Shown here: in pieces, positions 46,463 to 54,471 of the stretch | Numbering within the stretch: the stretch's first letter is position 1 | How the letters are laid out: each line of letters opens with the position of its first letter | Source of the DNA: Mycetohabitans endofungorum | Lineage (GTDB): Bacteria; Pseudomonadota; Gammaproteobacteria; Burkholderiales; Burkholderiaceae | Assembly (NCBI RefSeq): GCF_037477895.1 | Contig: NZ_CP132744.1 | Span: forward strand, 186,001-250,000 | DNA: 64,000 nucleotides | Direction: 5' to 3' | The notes under the pieces: model-generated | Told to the model about the DNA's origin: nothing | The model's database searches: none | The model's input: the letters and a program-made list of their open reading frames with translations, nothing else | Program-made: the position numbers and the translations under genes

Positions 46463-48106
46463 ATGCCACATAACCGTCCGTTATCCGAACCCTACCGCGC
46501 GACCTATCATGCCGTGCTCGCCGTGGTGACCGCGCTGGCACTGAGTGGCGCCGGGCTCGCGCAAGCCGCGTCGTTGCCCAACAAGACGCTAGTCTATTGC
46601 TCCGAGGGCAGCCCCGCGGGCTTCGATCCGGCGCAGTACACCACCGGCACCGATTTCACCGCCAATACGTTCACTGTCTTTAATCGTCTGGTCGAGTTCG
46701 AGCGTGGTGGCACGAAGATTGAACCTGGCCTAGCCGAAAAATGGGATGTGTCGCCGGACGGTCTGCAATACACTTTCCATTTGCGTCATGGCGTAAAGTT
46801 TCACTCGAATGACATCTTCAAGCCGACGCGTGATTTCAATGCCGACGACGTGCTGTTCACGTTCAATCGGATGCTCGACCCGAATCTGCCGTTCAACAAG
46901 GCGTACAAGGTCCAGTTCCCGTACTTCACTGACTTGGGGCTGGACAAACTGATCGCAAAGGTCGAAAAGATCAATCCGTATACTGTGCGGTTCACGCTGA
47001 AGGAGGTCAACGCGCCGTTCCTGCAGAACTTGGCGATGGAGTTCGCATCGATCCAGTCAGCCGAATACGCGGACGCGCTGCTCAAGGCCAATCGCGCGCC
47101 GGACTTGAACCAGAAGCCGATCGGCACCGGACCGTTTATTTTCAAACGCTACACGAAGGATGCGACGATCCGTTTCGACGGCAATCCCGATTACTGGAAG
47201 CCGGGCGCGGTTAAGGTCGGCAAGCTGATCTTTTCAATCACTGTCGATCCAGGCGTGCGGAGCCAGAAGCTCAAGCGCGGCGAATGCCAGATCACAGTCT
47301 ATCCGCGGCCGGCTGACATCGAGTCGCTCAAGAGCGACCCGAACGTGCAATTGCCGTCTAAGCCGGGCTTCAACCTTGGCTACTTGGCGTACAACGTCGA
47401 ACACAAGCCGTTTGACAACGCGCAGGTGCGCCGCGCGCTGGATATGGCGATCAACAAGAAGGCTATCATCGAGTCGGTGTACCAGGGCGCGGGCCAGCTT
47501 GCGACCAACCCAATGCCGCCGACCCAATGGTCGTACGACGCATCGATCAAGGCGTTGCCGTATGATCCGCAGCAAGCCAAGGCGTTGTTGCAGAAGGCGG
47601 GCGTCAAGAAAGGCACCGAGGTCACGTTGTGGGCCATGCCCGTGCAACGCTCATACAACCCGAATGGCAAGCTGATGGCCGAGATGATCCAGGCCGACTG
47701 GGCGAAGGTTGGCGTGAAGGCGAAGATCGTCACGTATGAATGGGGCGAGTACATTAAGCGCGCCCATGCGGGCGAGCACGACGCGATGCTGATTGGCTGG
47801 ACCGGCGACAATGGCGATCCCGACAACTGGCTCGGCACGTTGCTCAGCTGTGACGCAGTCCATGGCAACAACTTTGATAGGTGGTGCTACAAGCCCTTCG
47901 ACGATCGGGTCGTCAAGGGCCGCGAGACCACCGATCAGGCGCAGCGCACGAAACTGTACATCGAGGCGCAAAAGATCTTTGCCAAGGAGCTGCCGTTCTC
48001 GCCGCTCGCGCATTCGACGACATACCAGCCGATCGCGAAGAACGTTGTCGACTTCAAGATCGATCCGCTGGGTTACACCCGTTTTGACGGCGTGAGCTTG
48101 AAGTAA
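46463..48106 (+). CDS. dppA: Dipeptide ABC transporter substrate-binding protein
   Basis: This is the periplasmic binding protein of a peptide importer (SBP family 5). The start at 46463 gives MPHNRPLSEPYRATYHAV and a signal peptide with the core LAVVTALALSGAGLAQA, cleaved near AQAAS; GGAG precedes it. The mature protein of about 515 residues has LVYCSEGSPAGFDPAQYTTG, GLAEKWDVSPDGLQYTFHLR and RRALDMAINKKAI, all typical of DppA. IGWTGDNGDPDNW near the C terminus is the peptide-contact region of DppA. It heads the operon dppABCDF; a hairpin after the gene may keep its message level high. Haem or aminolevulinate uptake is a known side role of the family but is not shown here. Confidence 0.92.
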   Translation: MPHNRPLSEPYRATYHAVLAVVTALALSGAGLAQAASLPNKTLVYCSEGSPAGFDPAQYTTGTDFTANTFTVFNRLVEFERGGTKIEPGLAEKWDVSPDGLQYTFHLRHGVKFHSNDIFKPTRDFNADDVLFTFNRMLDPNLPFNKAYKVQFPYFTDLGLDKLIAKVEKINPYTVRFTLKEVNAPFLQNLAMEFASIQSAEYADALLKANRAPDLNQKPIGTGPFIFKRYTKDATIRFDGNPDYWKPGAVKVGKLIFSITVDPGVRSQKLKRGECQITVYPRPADIESLKSDPNVQLPSKPGFNLGYLAYNVEHKPFDNAQVRRALDMAINKKAIIESVYQGAGQLATNPMPPTQWSYDASIKALPYDPQQAKALLQKAGVKKGTEVTLWAMPVQRSYNPNGKLMAEMIQADWAKVGVKAKIVTYEWGEYIKRAHAGEHDAMLIGWTGDNGDPDNWLGTLLSCDAVHGNNFDRWCYKPFDDRVVKGRETTDQAQRTKLYIEAQKIFAKELPFSPLAHSTTYQPIAKNVVDFKIDPLGYTRFDGVSLK

Positions 48107-48170
48107 GCGTTTCGACATCGTCCTGCGTGACGCTGGCGACGACACGTCGCTCAAGCGTTGAGCATGGACT

Positions 48171-48202
48171 GCGGCGGCCCGGGCGCGAGCCCGCGCCGCC
48201 GC
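48171..48202. other. GC-rich hairpin between dppA and dppB
   Basis: GCGGCGGCCCGGGC pairs with GCCCGCGCCGCCGC (with a small internal mismatch) around a GCGA loop. Such hairpins between a binding-protein gene and its permease genes often stabilise the upstream part of the message. Confidence 0.5.
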
Positions 48203-48234
48203 TCACGCACTGGCACCCACAAACGGGAGTTTTC

Positions 48235-49245
48235 ATGATCCGTTTTGTCTTGCGCCGCCTGGGAATGGTCATACCGACGTTTATCGGCATCACCCTTCTC
48301 GCGTTCGCGCTGATTCATCTGATACCCGGCGATCCCATCGAAGTGATGATGGGCGAGCGCGGCGTCGATCCGCAGATGCATGCCGAGGCGCTGCATCGCC
48401 TGGGGCTCGATGAGCCGCTGCCGTTGCAGTATCTGCACTATGTTGGCCGCGCGCTGCATGGCAACCTCGGCACGTCGTTGATCACCAATACCAGCGTGAT
48501 GGATGAGTTCGTCGCGCGCTTTCCGGCGACACTGGAGCTGTCGGTCTGCGCCATGGCGTTCGCGCTGCTGTTCGGCCTGCCGGCGGGCGTTGCCGCGGCG
48601 CTTAGGCGCGGCTCGTGGCTCGATCACACGGTGATGGGAACCGCGCTGACCGGCTATTCGATGCCGATCTTCTGGTGGGGACTGCTGCTGATCATGCTGT
48701 TCTCGGTCACGCTCGGCTGGACGCCGGTGTCCGGGCGCATCGCGGTGGAATACGACATCCCGTATACGACTGGCTTCATGCTGATCGATTCGCTGCTGTC
48801 CACCGATGAGGGCGCGTTCAAGTCCGCCGTGTCGCATTTGATCCTGCCGGCGGTGGTGTTGGGCACGATTCCGCTGGCGGTCGTTGCGCGGATGACGCGC
48901 TCGTCGATGCTCGAGGTGCTGCGCGAGGACTATATCCGCACTGCGCGCGCCAAGGGCTTGTCGCCGGTGCGGATCGTCCTCGTGCACGCGCTGCGCAACG
49001 CGCTGATTCCCGTTGTCACGGTGATTGGGCTGCAGGTCGGCACTTTGCTTGCGGGCGCGGTGTTGACCGAGACCCTGTTTTCGTGGCCTGGAATCGGCAA
49101 GTGGCTGATCGACGCCATCTCGCGCCGCGACTACCCAGTCGTGCAAGGCGGCATCCTGATGATCGCGACGCTGGTCATCCTGGTCAACCTGCTCGTCGAT
49201 TTGCTGTACGGCGTGCTTAATCCGCGCATTCGCCACACGAGGTAA
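48235..49245 (+). CDS. dppB: Dipeptide ABC transporter permease DppB
   Basis: This 336-residue inner-membrane permease has six membrane helices and the standard N terminus MIRFVLRRLGMVIPTFIGIT, followed by ALIHLIPGDPIEVMMG. The EAA loop that contacts the ATPases is RTARAKGLSPVRIVLVHALR. GGGAG precedes the ATG at 48235, and the frame upstream of it is not family sequence. It sits 128 bases after dppA and two bases before dppC. Confidence 0.94.
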   Translation: MIRFVLRRLGMVIPTFIGITLLAFALIHLIPGDPIEVMMGERGVDPQMHAEALHRLGLDEPLPLQYLHYVGRALHGNLGTSLITNTSVMDEFVARFPATLELSVCAMAFALLFGLPAGVAAALRRGSWLDHTVMGTALTGYSMPIFWWGLLLIMLFSVTLGWTPVSGRIAVEYDIPYTTGFMLIDSLLSTDEGAFKSAVSHLILPAVVLGTIPLAVVARMTRSSMLEVLREDYIRTARAKGLSPVRIVLVHALRNALIPVVTVIGLQVGTLLAGAVLTETLFSWPGIGKWLIDAISRRDYPVVQGGILMIATLVILVNLLVDLLYGVLNPRIRHTR

Positions 49246-49247
49246 CG

Positions 49248-50174
49248 ATGGCAGACTTGCCAACCCCACCCCTGTCATCGCCGCAGGCGGTGACGCCGCC
49301 GTCCGGACGCTTGCTGGCGGCGCGCGAATTTTGGGCCCAATTCTCGCGCAACCACGGCGCAGTCGGCGCGCTCGTGGTGGTCACGATATTGATCGTGGTC
49401 GCGCTGTTCGCGCCGCTGCTGGCGCCGCATAGCCCGATCGAGCAGTACCGGGAGTTTGTCAAGTTGCCACCGGCGTGGCTCGCTGGCGGCAACTGGCAGT
49501 TCGTGCTGGGCACTGATGAAGCGGGGCGCGACATCCTATCGCGGCTAATGTACGGCGCGCGGCTGTCGTTCTTCATCGGTCTGGTGTCGGTCGCGTTGGC
49601 GCTGCTGCCAGGCATCGTACTGGGGCTGGCCGCCGCATTCTTTCCGCGCTGGGGCGATGCGCCGATCATGCGGCTGATGGATGTGCTGCTCGCGCTGCCG
49701 TCATTGTTGCTCGCGGTGGCGGTCGTGGCCGTGATCGGGCCCGGATTGACCAACACGATGCTGGCCATTGCGATCGTCGCGCTGCCCGCCTACGTGCGGC
49801 TCACGCGCGCGTCCGCGCTCGGCGAGCTGCAAAAGGAGTATGTGACCGCCTCGCGCGTGGCGGGCGCCGGCACGTTGCGTCTGATGTTCTCTCAGGTGCT
49901 GCCTAACTGTACCGCGCCGTTGATTGTGCAAGCCACGCTCGGCTTCTCGACCGCGATTCTTGATGCCGCCGCGCTCGGCTTTCTCGGCCTGGGCGTGCAG
50001 CCGCCCTCAGCCGAATGGGGCGCGATGCTGGCCTCCGCGCGCGACTACATCGACAACGCGTGGTGGATCGTCACGATGCCGGGCTTGTCGATTCTGATCA
50101 CCGTGCTGGCCATCAACCTGCTCGGCGACGGGTTGCGCGATGCACTCGATCCGAAATTGAAGAGGTTGTCATGA
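49248..50174 (+). CDS. dppC: Dipeptide ABC transporter permease DppC
   Basis: This is the second permease (308 residues), which pairs with DppB. After a cytoplasmic N terminus the first helix is [20 protein letters not shown]. Family segments are [20 protein letters not shown] and the EAA loop [37 protein letters not shown] lies in the C-terminal half. It starts two bases after dppB and its stop overlaps the dppD start (ATGA). Confidence 0.95.
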   Translation: MADLPTPPLSSPQAVTPPSGRLLAAREFWAQFSRNHGAVGALVVVTILIVVALFAPLLAPHSPIEQYREFVKLPPAWLAGGNWQFVLGTDEAGRDILSRLMYGARLSFFIGLVSVALALLPGIVLGLAAAFFPRWGDAPIMRLMDVLLALPSLLLAVAVVAVIGPGLTNTMLAIAIVALPAYVRLTRASALGELQKEYVTASRVAGAGTLRLMFSQVLPNCTAPLIVQATLGFSTAILDAAALGFLGLGVQPPSAEWGAMLASARDYIDNAWWIVTMPGLSILITVLAINLLGDGLRDALDPKLKRLS

Positions 50175-51343
50175 GCCCGAATCCGAATGCACCGTGCGAT
50201 GCAGGTGCGCCGTTGCTGACGATCCGCAACCTGCATGTCGACTTCGACGGACTGGCCGCGGTCGATCGCGTGAATCTGTCGGTGGCCGCCGGCGAGGTGC
50301 TCGGCATTGTCGGCGAATCCGGTTCGGGCAAGAGCGTCACGTCGATGGCCCTGATGGGGCTGATCGACCCGCCGGGGCGCGTCAGCGCCGACGAACTATG
50401 CTTTGACGGCGTCGACCTGTTGCGCGCGTCGCCGGCTAAGCGCCGGCGCATCGTTGGCAAGGACATCGCGATGGTGTTTCAAGACGCGCTCACGAGTCTG
50501 AATCCAAGTTATACGGTCGGCTACCAGATCAAGGAAGTGCTTCGCTTGCACGAAGGGTTGCGCGGTGCGGCCCTGGAGCGCCGTGCGCTGGACCTGCTCG
50601 AGCAAGTTGGCATCCCGGACGCGAAGAACCGCATCAACGCGTTCCCCCACCAGATGTCGGGCGGGATGAATCAGCGCGTGATGATTGCTATGGCCGTGGC
50701 GTGCAACCCGAAACTGCTGATCGCCGACGAGCCGACCACCGCGCTGGACGTGACAATCCAGGCGCAGATCATGGACCTGCTGGTGCGCTTGCAGAAGGAG
50801 CGTGGTATGGCGCTCGTGCTGATCTCGCACGATCTGGCTGTGGTATCCGAGGTCGCGCAGCGGGTCGCGGTGATGTATGCGGGTGAGATCATCGAAATGA
50901 ACCGCGTGCCGGATATTTTCTCGGCGCCGCACCATCCGTACACGGAGGCGCTGCTGGCGGCCATTCCCGAGCACAACCGCGGTGCGCGGCGGCTCGCGGC
51001 GCTCTCCGGCATGGTGCCTGGTCACGGCGACCGCCCTAGTGGCTGCCTGTTCGCGCCGCGTTGTAAGTATGGGGTTGACGATTGTTGGATAGGGCGGCCC
51101 GCGCTCGCCCAACTCGATGCGCAGGACGACGCGATGCGTGCCCGATGCATCCGTCCTCTAAATATGGAAAAGGTCGTGGTGCCGATACTCGATGCGGGGC
51201 GCATTGCGCTGGCCGGCGCGACGCCGGGGGATGACGCCGGCGAGTGCGTCGCGGCGCCGGCCGCGCCGCCTGCCAGCGGCGTTGCCAACGACCGGCATGA
51301 CCCGCACGCACGCGGCGCGCACGAGAACGGAGGTAAACGATGA
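50171..51343 (+). CDS. dppD: Dipeptide ABC transporter ATPase DppD
   Basis: This 390-residue ATPase energises peptide import. It has Walker A GESGSGKS (48-55), the Q loop [13 protein letters not shown], the signature [14 protein letters not shown], Walker [14 protein letters not shown] and the H loop LISHDLAVV. The oligopeptide/dipeptide C-terminal domain with a Cys cluster ([15 protein letters not shown]) follows, where some family members hold an iron-sulfur cluster. After this there is an unusual Ala/Pro/His-rich tail of about 60 residues ending [12 protein letters not shown], which normal DppD proteins lack. Start and stop overlap the neighbouring genes by four bases. Confidence 0.93.
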   Translation: MSPNPNAPCDAGAPLLTIRNLHVDFDGLAAVDRVNLSVAAGEVLGIVGESGSGKSVTSMALMGLIDPPGRVSADELCFDGVDLLRASPAKRRRIVGKDIAMVFQDALTSLNPSYTVGYQIKEVLRLHEGLRGAALERRALDLLEQVGIPDAKNRINAFPHQMSGGMNQRVMIAMAVACNPKLLIADEPTTALDVTIQAQIMDLLVRLQKERGMALVLISHDLAVVSEVAQRVAVMYAGEIIEMNRVPDIFSAPHHPYTEALLAAIPEHNRGARRLAALSGMVPGHGDRPSGCLFAPRCKYGVDDCWIGRPALAQLDAQDDAMRARCIRPLNMEKVVVPILDAGRIALAGATPGDDAGECVAAPAAPPASGVANDRHDPHARGAHENGGKR

Positions 51344-52347
51344 GCGCGGTGGCGCATGCCCGCGACACGGCGACGGCCGAGGATGCCGTGCTGGTTGCGG
51401 ACCAACTGACCAAGCACTACGAGGTGCGCCGTGGCCTATTCGGCACGGCCACCGTGAAGGCGCTCAACGGCGTGTCGTTTTCGCTCGCCCGTGGTCGCAC
51501 GCTGGCGGTCGTCGGCGAGTCGGGATGCGGTAAGTCAACGCTTGCGCGGCAATTGACGATGGTCGAGAGCCCGACGTCTGGCCGCCTGTTGATCGATGGC
51601 GCCAATGTCGCGACCGCCACGCATGAGCAGCTAGCCGAGTTGCGCAAACGCGTTCAGATGGTGTTCCAAAACCCGTTTGCCTCGTTGAACCCGCGCAAGA
51701 CGGTCGAGCAGACGCTGGCCGAGCCGCTTGCGATCAATACCGGGATGAGCGCCGGCGAGCGGGCATCGCGCATCGCCGAGATGATGCGCACGGTCGGTCT
51801 GCGACCCGAACACGCGAAGCGGTATCCGCACATGTTCTCCGGCGGGCAGCGGCAGCGCGTGGCGATTGCGCGCGCGATGATCCTGACGCCGCGCATCGTC
51901 GTAGCCGACGAGCCGGTGTCAGCGTTGGACGTGTCGATCCAGGCGCAGATCTTGAACTTGTTTATGGATCTGCAGGACAAGTTCGGCACCAGCTACGTGT
52001 TCATTTCGCACAACCTCGCGGTGGTCGAGCACGTCGCCGACGATGTGATGGTGATGTATTTCGGCGGCATCGCGGAACGAGGGGCCAAGGCGACCCTCTT
52101 CGCGCGGCCGCGGCATCCGTACACACGCGCGTTGATGTCGGCCACACCGGCTATTTTCGAATCCGACCGTCGCCTTAAGATCAAGCTGGAGGGGGAGCTG
52201 CCGTCGCCGTTGAACCCCCCTCGCGGCTGCACATTTCATCAGCGCTGTCCGTACCGGATCGAGCGGTGCGTGGCCGAAGAGCCGAGGTTGCGCGACGTTG
52301 ACGGCCGCCAAGTGGCCTGCCACCGTGCGGAGGAGATGGATGCTTGA
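51340..52347 (+). CDS. dppF: Dipeptide ABC transporter ATPase DppF
   Basis: This is the second ATPase subunit (335 residues), partner of DppD. Motifs are Walker [10 protein letters not shown] (59-67), the Q loop [15 protein letters not shown], the signature [15 protein letters not shown], Walker [16 protein letters not shown] and [20 protein letters not shown]. The C-terminal Cys region is [15 protein letters not shown]. It overlaps dppD by four bases at its start and the traB-type gene by eight bases at its end, so all are translated in one message. Confidence 0.94.
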   Translation: MSAVAHARDTATAEDAVLVADQLTKHYEVRRGLFGTATVKALNGVSFSLARGRTLAVVGESGCGKSTLARQLTMVESPTSGRLLIDGANVATATHEQLAELRKRVQMVFQNPFASLNPRKTVEQTLAEPLAINTGMSAGERASRIAEMMRTVGLRPEHAKRYPHMFSGGQRQRVAIARAMILTPRIVVADEPVSALDVSIQAQILNLFMDLQDKFGTSYVFISHNLAVVEHVADDVMVMYFGGIAERGAKATLFARPRHPYTRALMSATPAIFESDRRLKIKLEGELPSPLNPPRGCTFHQRCPYRIERCVAEEPRLRDVDGRQVACHRAEEMDA

Positions 52348-53428
52348 GTGGCGGCGCGGCCGCCGCGCGCGATGCAATACCGGCCTGACCAAGTGGCTCA
52401 CGTGGTGGGTCGCCTTCGGATTGTTGGCCAGTATCGCATCATCCGCGCACGCATTGTCCGGCGCGTCCATGGTGCAGGTTCCGCTGGGGCCGCCGACCGT
52501 GCCGATACCCGCCAACCAGACCGAGGCGGCCACGCCGCCGCTGCAAGCCGACGACGGAACGGCGCCTAGCCGGCCCGGCGCCGCCCAGGCGAGTGTGCCG
52601 CGGCCTGCGCACATGCCGTTCTATGTCGCGACCAGGGGCGCCCTGACACTGTACCTGTTTGGCACGCTGCACGTTGGCGACCCGGCTGACTATCCCGCCG
52701 AGCAACCGTTTCGGCAACCGATCATCGACGCGTTGCGTGCGGCGTCGTGCATGGCATTTGAGCTTTCGCCCGACGATCTGGTGATGTCGCAGGACGATGT
52801 GACGCGCTATGGCATGTGCTCGTATGCGTGTCTGCCACGGTTGCTGCCGGCCGATATGTGGACGAAGATCGTGCGTCGCATGCGCGGCAATCCTGCCGGG
52901 CTCGCGGTAATCCGCAAGACACGCCCATGGTTGGCGGCGCTGCTGATCGAGACCTATGACTCGTTGTCGGCCGGGTTGCAGGCCGAGTACGGTTCCGAGC
53001 CACAGCTCGAAAACCTATACGTGGGGCGTATCGTCGGTCTCGAGACGCGCGATGAGCAGATCGCCGCCTTTGCCGGACTGACGCTCGCCGAGCAGCGCGA
53101 GATGCTCGCGCAGGACTTGCGGCAGATGCCGGCCGACAACGTGTCCGACGTGCGCGTCCTGCATGCGCTATGGCATGCCGGTGATGCCGATGCGATGGCA
53201 AACTGGCAGGCGCGGCAATCGGCGAAACTGGCGCGCTCGCCGACGTTGTCGCGGCGCATTGATGATCGGATCGTGTACCAGCGCAGCGAGCGCTTTGTTG
53301 CACGTATGCTGCTGCTTGCCGAGCCCAACAGACCGATCTTCGTCGCGATCGGCGCACTGCATCTCGGCGGGCCAAAGGGCGTGCTCGCGCTATTGCGCGA
53401 TCGCGGCTTTGATGTCGTGCCGCGCTGA
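52340..53428 (+). CDS. TraB/GumN family protein
   Basis: TraB/GumN (Tiki-like) proteins are thought to be metal-dependent peptidases, mostly outside the cytoplasm. The 362-residue protein has an N-terminal hydrophobic segment (WVAFGLLASIASSAHA) that looks like a signal peptide ending near 48. A Pro/Ala-rich linker follows, and then the two GxxH motifs: FGTLHVGDP near residue 110 and AIGALHLGGPKG near the C terminus. GGAGGAG precedes ATG 52340. It overlaps the end of dppF by eight bases, which suggests co-expression with the peptide importer. The real substrate is unknown. Confidence 0.8.
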   Translation: MLEWRRGRRARCNTGLTKWLTWWVAFGLLASIASSAHALSGASMVQVPLGPPTVPIPANQTEAATPPLQADDGTAPSRPGAAQASVPRPAHMPFYVATRGALTLYLFGTLHVGDPADYPAEQPFRQPIIDALRAASCMAFELSPDDLVMSQDDVTRYGMCSYACLPRLLPADMWTKIVRRMRGNPAGLAVIRKTRPWLAALLIETYDSLSAGLQAEYGSEPQLENLYVGRIVGLETRDEQIAAFAGLTLAEQREMLAQDLRQMPADNVSDVRVLHALWHAGDADAMANWQARQSAKLARSPTLSRRIDDRIVYQRSERFVARMLLLAEPNRPIFVAIGALHLGGPKGVLALLRDRGFDVVPR

Positions 53429-53479
53429 CATGTGCCGGGCTGCTCGCGTCGCTATCACGGCGCTGGCCGCGAAGCGGCA

Positions 53480-53593
53480 GGATCGTGTGAATGTGGCCGG
53501 GCCATGCCAAGGCGACGGGCTCGTGCGAATGCGGCCGGGCTGTGCCGAGGCAGCAGGCTAGTACGGATGCGGCCGAGCCGTGCCGAGGCGGCA
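53480..53593. repeat. Three tandem copies of a 38-bp repeat
   Basis: Units at 53480-53517, 53518-53555 and 53556-53593 share the pattern GG-t-CGTG-GAATG-GGCCGGGC-TGCC-AGGC with a few differences. There are no spacers, so it is not a CRISPR array. It lies between the convergent traB-type and pcp genes and no protein is coded. Confidence 0.85.
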
Positions 53594-53609
53594 GGCCAGT
53601 GGGGCCAGC

Positions 53610-54269
53610 TTAGTGCAACGCGCCGCCCGTTTCCGGCACATCCATGCGGACTGACAAGGCAGTCTGCACAATGACCTTCAGCCCTTCAATGACGGACGCG
53701 GTTGGCAGGCTGGGCTGGCCTGGGTGGCACGCGGCCTGTCGCGGCGTATAGGGTATATGCACGAAGCCACCGCGCAATTGCGGTGCACGTGTCGCGATGT
53801 AGTGCGACAGGATGTAGAAAAGACGGTTGCACGTGAAGGTGCCGGCCGTTTGCGACACCGATGCAGGGAGGCCGGCCTCGCGTAGCGCATGGACGAGCGC
53901 CTTGATCGGCAGCGTGGAGAAGTAAGCCGCCGGTCCGTCGCTGACGATCGGAGCGTCGATTGGCTGGTAACCGTCGTTGTCCGGGATGCGTGCATCGTCC
54001 ACGTTGATGGCGACGCGCTCGATGGACAAGTCCGCACGCCCGCCGGCTTGGCCGACACAGATTGCCAGCGACGGATGCGTTGCCTCGATCGCGTCTAGCA
54101 GTGCCTGGTCGAGCGTGCGAAAGCGCACTGGCATCATCCGCGCGTGTACGATGGCGTCGCCAGACGGGGTCGCGATCCGTGCGCCGTCGAGTGCGCGCAC
54201 GGCCTCCCACGATGGATTGATCAGTTCATTTTCGAATGGCTCAAAACCGGTTAGCAGTACGGTGTGCAT
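53610..54269 (-). CDS. pcp: Pyrrolidone-carboxylate (pyroglutamyl) peptidase I
   Basis: Pcp removes N-terminal pyroglutamate from peptides and releases 5-oxoproline. The 219-residue protein starts [20 protein letters not shown]. The catalytic triad is Glu84 (LSIERVAIN), Cys147 ([10 protein letters not shown]) and His171 (GFVHIPYTP). The frame extends 28 codons upstream, but 54269 is the family start. The product can be opened to glutamate by PxpABC encoded from 61410 leftwards, so pcp belongs to that pathway although an unrelated gene now lies between it and DUF979. Confidence 0.94.
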   Translation of the reverse strand: MHTVLLTGFEPFENELINPSWEAVRALDGARIATPSGDAIVHARMMPVRFRTLDQALLDAIEATHPSLAICVGQAGGRADLSIERVAINVDDARIPDNDGYQPIDAPIVSDGPAAYFSTLPIKALVHALREAGLPASVSQTAGTFTCNRLFYILSHYIATRAPQLRGGFVHIPYTPRQAACHPGQPSLPTASVIEGLKVIVQTALSVRMDVPETGGALH

Positions 54270-54418
54270 CGTACGGTTTTCCTGAATGAAGTGATGGTGA
54301 CACAGCAAGGCGGCGCACAGCCAAAGCGATATGATGCCCGGTGGCATGGGCAAAAGCCATTTAATTCGCTTAGCGGCGTCGTGCGCGCGGAAGCGTCTCG
54401 CTTCGGATTAAAAGTGTA

Positions 54419-54437
54419 AATGATAATGGTTATCGTT
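54419..54437. promoter_or_regulatory. Fur-box-like palindrome between pcp and the 902-residue gene
   Basis: AATGATAATGGTTATCGTT matches the 19-base Fur consensus well and is close to a perfect dyad around its centre. It lies 35 bases before the ATG at 54472 and 150 bases before the divergent pcp start, so the unknown gene is the more likely target. Confidence 0.65.
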
Positions 54438-54471
54438 AATATGGATTGCGTCCATTGTTTGATCGCAACCC

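Noticed and set aside
48151..49278. Frame of 375 codons antisense to dppB
   Set aside because: Very rich in Gln/Arg/His, as antisense frames to membrane proteins are; no ribosome site.
53480..53593. CRISPR array
   Set aside because: Repeat units are directly adjacent, without spacers, and there are no cas genes.
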